From: Eubacteriales bacterium
GTDB taxonomy: Bacteria; Bacillota; Clostridia; Christensenellales; CAG-138
Assembly (NCBI GenBank): GCA_028701165.1
Contig: JAQVRG010000053.1
Coordinates: 1-8,442 of the forward strand
Length of the DNA stretch: 8,442 nucleotides
Direction: 5' to 3'
Position numbers and translations under genes: made by a program. The notes under the pieces are model-generated. The model was not told the origin of the DNA and did no database searches. It saw only the letters and a list, made by a program, of their open reading frames with translations. This document shows, one piece after another, positions 4,277-8,442 of the stretch. Position 1 is the first letter of the stretch; the number at the start of each line of letters is the position of its first letter.

Positions 4277-4654
4277 ATGATAACCATCGATTATAAAAGC
4301 AGGACGCCCATCTATGAGCAGCTTGTGACGCGGATACGGACGCTCGCGCTGGGCGGCGTTTTCGCGCCGGGGGAGAAGATCCCCTCCGTGCGGCAGCTCT
4401 CCGGAGAGCTGGGTATCAACCCCAATACGGTGCAGCGCGCCTATAACACACTGTACCAGCAGGGCGTTATCGACACCGCGCCGGGCAAGGGCAACTTTAT
4501 CAGCAACGATATGGAAGCCCTGCGCCTTCAGCAGAAAAAGGCCTTGTTTGCGGACTTGACGCGCGCTGTGCACGCGCTGCGGGAGGCGGGCGTGTCCTGC
4601 GAGCAGGCGCTCGAGCAGGCAAAAAAAGCCTATGAGGAGGAGGAAGCACGATGA
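4277..4654 (+). CDS. GntR-family (YtrA subfamily) transcriptional repressor
   Basis: This is a short DNA-binding regulator of 125 residues. Residues 1-75 form the GntR winged helix: TPIYEQLVTRIRTLALGGVF, then the recognition helix-turn-helix around IPSVRQLSGELGINPNTVQRAY, and the wing VIDTAPGKGNFI. The remainder (about 76-125) is a short helical, charged tail and not a ligand-binding domain, which is the mark of the YtrA subfamily. Such proteins usually repress an adjacent ABC transporter operon, often one induced by cell-wall-active antibiotics. AAAGGAAG lies about eight bases before the ATG. The stop overlaps the next start (ATGA, 4651-4654), so regulator and ATPase are translationally coupled. 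The inducer is unknown. Confidence 0.93.
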   Translation: MITIDYKSRTPIYEQLVTRIRTLALGGVFAPGEKIPSVRQLSGELGINPNTVQRAYNTLYQQGVIDTAPGKGNFISNDMEALRLQQKKALFADLTRAVHALREAGVSCEQALEQAKKAYEEEEAR

Positions 4655-5550
4655 TAGAGATTAAAGGGCTTAAGAAAAGCTTTGGCGATATTACGGCCGT
4701 AGCATCCCTTTCGCTGGAGATTCCCACCGGCAGCATATTTGGGCTTGTAGGCACCAACGGCGCGGGCAAATCCACACTGCTGCGCATCATGGCGGGCATC
4801 TACCGCCCGGACGAGGGAACGGTAACGATCGACGGCGCGCCCGTATACGAAAATATGGACATCAAGCGGAATCTGTTCTATATCTCCGATGATGTTTACT
4901 ATTTCCGCTCCGCCAACATGGAGGAGATGCGCGCTTATTACAAGTGCCTGTATCCCGACTTTTCGGATACGGTGTTCGCGGGTCTTGCCAAAGCCTTCGA
5001 CCTTGACGTAAAGCGTCGGATCGCCACCTTCTCCAAAGGTATGACGCGGCAGGCGATGCTCATCTTTGCCTTTGCCTCGCAGGCGCGCTATCTGCTGCTG
5101 GACGAAACCTTCGACGGGCTTGATCCCGTGATGCGCCAAGCGGTCAAGAAGCTGCTGTCCATCGGCGTGAGCGACCACAACGTAACGCCCATCATCGCCT
5201 CGCACTCCCTTCGGGAGCTTGAGGATATCTGTGACCGCGTAGGGCTTTTGCACAAGGGCGGCATGGTGCTCGACATGGATGTGGAGAGTATGGAGACGGG
5301 CATGCACAAGGTACAGTGCGCGTTTGCGGAGGAAGCGCAGCGTGAATGGTTTGACGATATAGACATACTCAGCTTTGAGAACCGCGGGCGGCTTTGCACC
5401 ATGGTGGCGGCGGGCGACGAGGCGAAGATCATGGCGGCGATTCAGGCGCGCAAGCCGCAGTTTGCGGAGCGCATACCGCTGACGCTGGAGGAACTGTTCG
5501 TGTCCAAGATGGAGGGTATCGGTTATGAAATCAAAGATTTGTTGGTTTAA
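4651..5550 (+). CDS. ABC transporter ATP-binding protein (YtrB-like)
   Basis: This 299-residue ABC ATPase would power the membrane subunit encoded next. Visible motifs are Walker A GTNGAGKST (34-42), an unusual signature FSKGM (127-131, in place of LSGGQ), Walker B YLLLDE (147-152), D-loop DGLD (155-158) and switch His185. The Q-loop position falls in LFYISDD (75-81) with no glutamine, as in other transporters of the YtrB/EcsA-like group. Residues about 215-299 form a C-terminal extension beyond the core. The start is fixed by the ATGA overlap with the repressor gene and GAGGAGGA upstream. The last 26 bp overlap the permease gene. Confidence 0.94.
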   Translation: MIEIKGLKKSFGDITAVASLSLEIPTGSIFGLVGTNGAGKSTLLRIMAGIYRPDEGTVTIDGAPVYENMDIKRNLFYISDDVYYFRSANMEEMRAYYKCLYPDFSDTVFAGLAKAFDLDVKRRIATFSKGMTRQAMLIFAFASQARYLLLDETFDGLDPVMRQAVKKLLSIGVSDHNVTPIIASHSLRELEDICDRVGLLHKGGMVLDMDVESMETGMHKVQCAFAEEAQREWFDDIDILSFENRGRLCTMVAAGDEAKIMAAIQARKPQFAERIPLTLEELFVSKMEGIGYEIKDLLV

Positions 5551-7654
5551 CGGCAGGCTTTTTAAGAATACGCTGAAACGGTACTGGTGGTTCGGCTTTT
5601 TGGTATTCTTAACGTCGTTCTTCTCCGTTTCCGTTTCTTCCGCGGTGCTTGCGGCCAACGCCGCCGCGCAGCAGGCGGCGAATCCGCTCGTGCATACGCT
5701 GGATGATTTGCTCGCGGGCTATTTCATGGGCAAGCAGTTTATCGTGACGGATCCCGTGCTCGCGCTGATCTTTGGCGCGGCGGCAGGGCTTGTGTTCTTC
5801 GGGTATCTGCACAACAAACGGCAGGCGGATTTCTTCCACGGGCAGCCCGTGAGCCGCGAAACGCATATTTTCACACGCTTTGCGGCGGGCTGCGCACTCT
5901 ATGCCGCGGCATACTTTCTGAATCTGTTGTTTGCGTACGTTATCCTGCTGTCCTACGGCGCGAAAGCGGCGGTTATCGGCTTTGTGCTGCTGCGGCTGCT
6001 CTTGGTGCTGCTCGTGTTTGCGTGCATGTACGCGCTGAGTATCCTGTGCGCCATGCTTACGGGCAATCCGTTCGCGCATTTGCAGGCGGGCTTTGTGCTC
6101 TCCTTTGGCGGTACGCTGCTCATGTATTGCCTCTACTGGATGGCGGAGACCTTTTTACAGACCTATTCGCCCATCAGCCTTGATGGATTGAGCTACGGTT
6201 CGCTGCCGGTCTATCTCGTGTGGCGGCTTTCCTCGGGCGAGTTCAATCTGCTTAACGCGTTCTGCGTCGTCGTCATATTGGCGGGACTGCTGGCGTTGTG
6301 CGTGATCGCCTACCGGAAGCGGCCTGTGGAGTTTACGGGCGGCATGTTTGCCTTCCCCAAGCTTCAGCCCATTTTCCGCGCGGCGCTCTGCCTGCTTACG
6401 GGTACGCTGTTGGGAAGCGTGTTCTACAGCGTATTGGAGAGCGTGCCGTTTTGCATCTTTGGCCTCATACTCGGCGCGTTTCTGGGGCATATCCTTTGCC
6501 AAGGGCAGTTCAACCGCTCCTTTGGCGGGATGTTTACAGCTTTCATCCCCTTTGCGGCGACCGCCGCGGCGCTGGTCGCCGTCACGGCCTGCTTCATCAT
6601 GGATGTGACGAGCTTTGAACGCTACATCCCCGCGCAGACCGACGTACGGTGCGTGGGTATTACGATCGAGGGCGACGAGCCGTATCTTAGGCGCACCTTC
6701 GACGAAAACGGCAACGTCATATCGCACAGTCCGTTGGAGACCGTGGTCTTCGACGATCCGGAGGTGGTGGGCGCGGTGCTGGATATGGCACAGTCCGGCA
6801 TTTCGGCGGTGGAAGGCCGCAAGAAGGCGGAATACGGCACGTCAAGCAAAACCTATACCATCCGCTATACCTTAGCGGACGGCAAGCAGGTGCAGCGCAT
6901 CTATGAAGCCATACCGGACGCGACTGTGGCAAAGGGCATAACGACGCTGCTGTGCGCCGACGCGTATACCGCGCAGAACGATCTTTTGCGCCTCGACGTG
7001 TCAAGATGCGGCAACATGAGCCTCATGACAAGCGGCGGCAACGATTCGCGCAGCGCCAAGGACAGCACGGAAAAGGCGCAGCTGCTTGAAGCCCTGCAGC
7101 AGGATCTCGTCGAAAACGGCAGACCTGTCGATACGCTCCCGCTGGGCAGCGTGGCCTGCGAGTTCTTCGGCACGATGGATGAGGAGGATACCGAGAGCAG
7201 GGATATTTACCGCTATATGGAATTCAGCGTTTACGCTTCCTATTCCCATACGCTGGCCGTGGCGGAAAGCTGGGGCGTGAAGCTGGAGGCGATGCCGGAG
7301 GAAACCCTTGCAAACGCGGCGTATGTCTGCGTGCGCGACGGGAACCAATACGACAATATTCTTTTTGAAACGGATGATCCCGAAAAGATTCGCGCGATTC
7401 TGCAAAGCGGGCAGGTATTCGGCGTATACGGCGGCATGACGCTGACGGAGCCGGTTACGGTAGAGGTGCTGCTCAAGGACGACGAGCACGGCATGTCCCT
7501 CGAGCAAATGGAAAAGGAAGGCTACGGCTATCGCTTCAGCGAGAAGATGGCGATGGACGCTTTCCGAAGCACGAGCTTTGTGGGCTATGTAAACAACCAG
7601 TATAGCGTCCTGCTGGGCGGCCTTGACAAATTGGGCGTCGTTATCCCCGGATAG
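5525..7654 (+). CDS. ABC-2-type permease with large extracytoplasmic C-terminal domain
   Basis: This 709-residue membrane protein partners the ATPase. Nine membrane spans can be read (about 21-43, 78-95, 121-143, 148-177, 187-208, 242-263, 284-303, 307-325, 337-359). The loop after span 2 carries LHNKRQADFFHGQPVSRE, the KxxDFxxxxPVSRE-type cytosolic motif of YtrC/YtrD-like permeases. An odd number of spans from a cytosolic N-terminus puts residues 360-709 outside. That region is rich in acidic and beta-type sequence and resembles the C-terminal domain (I believe named DUF6449) of clostridial permeases in GntR/ABC operons. The start at 5525 has GGAGGG nine bases upstream inside the ATPase gene. 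Substrate unknown; export or envelope-stress sensing is likely by family. Confidence 0.88.
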   Translation: MKSKICWFNGRLFKNTLKRYWWFGFLVFLTSFFSVSVSSAVLAANAAAQQAANPLVHTLDDLLAGYFMGKQFIVTDPVLALIFGAAAGLVFFGYLHNKRQADFFHGQPVSRETHIFTRFAAGCALYAAAYFLNLLFAYVILLSYGAKAAVIGFVLLRLLLVLLVFACMYALSILCAMLTGNPFAHLQAGFVLSFGGTLLMYCLYWMAETFLQTYSPISLDGLSYGSLPVYLVWRLSSGEFNLLNAFCVVVILAGLLALCVIAYRKRPVEFTGGMFAFPKLQPIFRAALCLLTGTLLGSVFYSVLESVPFCIFGLILGAFLGHILCQGQFNRSFGGMFTAFIPFAATAAALVAVTACFIMDVTSFERYIPAQTDVRCVGITIEGDEPYLRRTFDENGNVISHSPLETVVFDDPEVVGAVLDMAQSGISAVEGRKKAEYGTSSKTYTIRYTLADGKQVQRIYEAIPDATVAKGITTLLCADAYTAQNDLLRLDVSRCGNMSLMTSGGNDSRSAKDSTEKAQLLEALQQDLVENGRPVDTLPLGSVACEFFGTMDEEDTESRDIYRYMEFSVYASYSHTLAVAESWGVKLEAMPEETLANAAYVCVRDGNQYDNILFETDDPEKIRAILQSGQVFGVYGGMTLTEPVTVEVLLKDDEHGMSLEQMEKEGYGYRFSEKMAMDAFRSTSFVGYVNNQYSVLLGGLDKLGVVIPG

Positions 7655-8438
7655 GACGCCGGCGTATCCAATATCCCGTACCGTCCTCGGTGCGCAGAAA
7701 CTGCGTAAAGCCCGGCACGGGCGGCACGGGCGCGAAATTACCCTGCATGGCGTGGAGCTCATAGAGCACCGCGCCATTTTTTACGCGCCCTTCAAGATAG
7801 AACCGTTGGCTGCCGGGATAGCTAACCTTGCGGAATGCCGTGCCGGGATAGGCTGTGGGAAAGGGGATATAGGGAAGCGGCGGCGGCGCGCTTTGCTTTT
7901 GCGCTGCTTCCTGCGCCGCTTGCTGCGGCGGAAAAAGGTATTCCGCCATGCGCAGTATGTTTTGCAGCGCCGCGCTTGGCTGCGCAGGCGGGGTGGGCGT
8001 TTCGCGCCGGGTTGGTTCGGCGGGCGGTTCCGCCGCGTGAACAGGCGCCGCCGCGGGTGTTGGTTCCCGCGCTGGCGGCGTGGGCGCAGGCGGTGTTTGC
8101 GCCTCCGCCGGGCGGCTTTGCTGCGGCCGCGCTTGCAGCCGCACGCGAAGCGCGGCTTCGCGCCGGTCGCTTTCGCGCCCGGCAAAGCCGCCAGTCCCCA
8201 CGATATGCCCGCCCGCCTCCAGCAGCAGCCCGACGGGCGCCGCGACCGCTTGCGCGGCGCTGCCGATCCCGTTTGTAAGCGGCAGGGGAAGGAGCGTATC
8301 GGCGCACAGCCAAGCCGTGCAGCCCTCTGGCAGCGCGCCTTCGGTCGCGCGCACCTGTATGCGGGTGTTCGCGCTGTCGGCATGCAGCCGCGCGACGCCC
8401 CGAACAGAACCTGAAAATGCGATGCGTGTTTCTTTCAT
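7641..8438 (-). CDS. Uncharacterised two-domain protein with Pro/Ala-rich linker
   Basis: I cannot name this protein. The 265-residue frame has three parts: an N-terminal beta-rich segment (about 1-100; FSGSVRGVARLHADSANTRIQVRA, LLLEAGGHIVGTGGFAG), a low-complexity Pro/Ala/Glu linker (about 103-157), and a compact C-terminal segment (about 195-265) with RFYLEGRV, YELHAMQGNFAPVPPVPGF and GYWI. The C-terminal pattern (RFYL.G...Y...G.F.P.PP.....GYW) is one I recall from uncharacterised clostridial proteins. No signal peptide or membrane span is visible. The ATG at 8438 is only four bases from the window end, so its ribosome-binding site cannot be seen and the true start may lie further right. 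The stop overlaps the permease gene by 14 bp, convergently. Confidence 0.75.
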   Translation of the reverse strand: MKETRIAFSGSVRGVARLHADSANTRIQVRATEGALPEGCTAWLCADTLLPLPLTNGIGSAAQAVAAPVGLLLEAGGHIVGTGGFAGRESDRREAALRVRLQARPQQSRPAEAQTPPAPTPPAREPTPAAAPVHAAEPPAEPTRRETPTPPAQPSAALQNILRMAEYLFPPQQAAQEAAQKQSAPPPLPYIPFPTAYPGTAFRKVSYPGSQRFYLEGRVKNGAVLYELHAMQGNFAPVPPVPGFTQFLRTEDGTGYWIRRRPIRG

Positions 8439-8442
8439 AGTA

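Noticed and set aside
4630..5658. Minus-strand frame opposite the ABC ATPase
   Set aside because: It is His/Arg-rich nonsense translation antisense to a gene with intact Walker motifs.
7623..8414. Plus-strand frame opposite the 265-residue hypothetical gene
   Set aside because: It is Arg-rich low-complexity translation with no ordered segments. The minus-strand frame shows domain-like ends and a plausible linker.

Overview
The window reads as a chromosomal segment from a fairly GC-rich member of the Clostridia (Bacillota). The evidence is the gene order rpmG-secE-nusG-rplK-rplA-rplJ-rplL, a four-cysteine L33, a short single-span SecE, strong TTGACA/TATAGT-type promoters with 17-bp spacers, an L10 leader ending in an intrinsic attenuator, and a YtrA-type GntR/ABC operon. 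The lineage cannot be resolved further from this sequence alone.

Left part (1-3935, minus strand): seven translation and transcription genes. rpmG-secE-nusG starts from a promoter at 4020-4048. rplK-rplA follows, with a probable L1-binding hairpin in front of rplK. rplJ-rplL has its own near-consensus promoter (1352-1380), an L10 leader and an attenuator (1230-1259). rpoB would normally follow rplL and would lie off the left edge.

The least ordinary part is a repeat family in the gaps. Immediately downstream of nusG, rplA and rplL lie three copies of a structured element of about 145 bp (2871-3017, 1480-1625, 103-248). Stem-loops sit at the same offsets in all three, the arms differ by compensatory base changes, and the stem nearest the gene is an intrinsic terminator in two copies. 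A further small hairpin begins inside each gene's TAA stop codon. The nusG copy has lost its U-tract, which fits read-through into rplK-rplA. A related 75-bp tandem duplication lies at the extreme left edge.

Middle (3936-4276): a divergent 341-bp intergenic region. It holds the rpmG promoter and leader (with a terminator-like hairpin almost at the transcription start), a GC-rich palindrome at 4092-4127, and the rightward promoter and candidate operator of the next operon.

Right part, plus strand (4277-7654): a translationally coupled three-gene operon with a YtrA-type GntR repressor, an ABC ATPase, and a 709-residue permease with nine predicted membrane spans and a large extracytoplasmic C-terminal domain. 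This looks like a self-regulated export or cell-envelope-stress transporter of the YtrGABC kind; the substrate is unknown. Far right (7641-8438, minus strand): an uncharacterised protein with two conserved-looking ends joined by a Pro/Ala-rich linker. Its stop codon overlaps the end of the permease gene.
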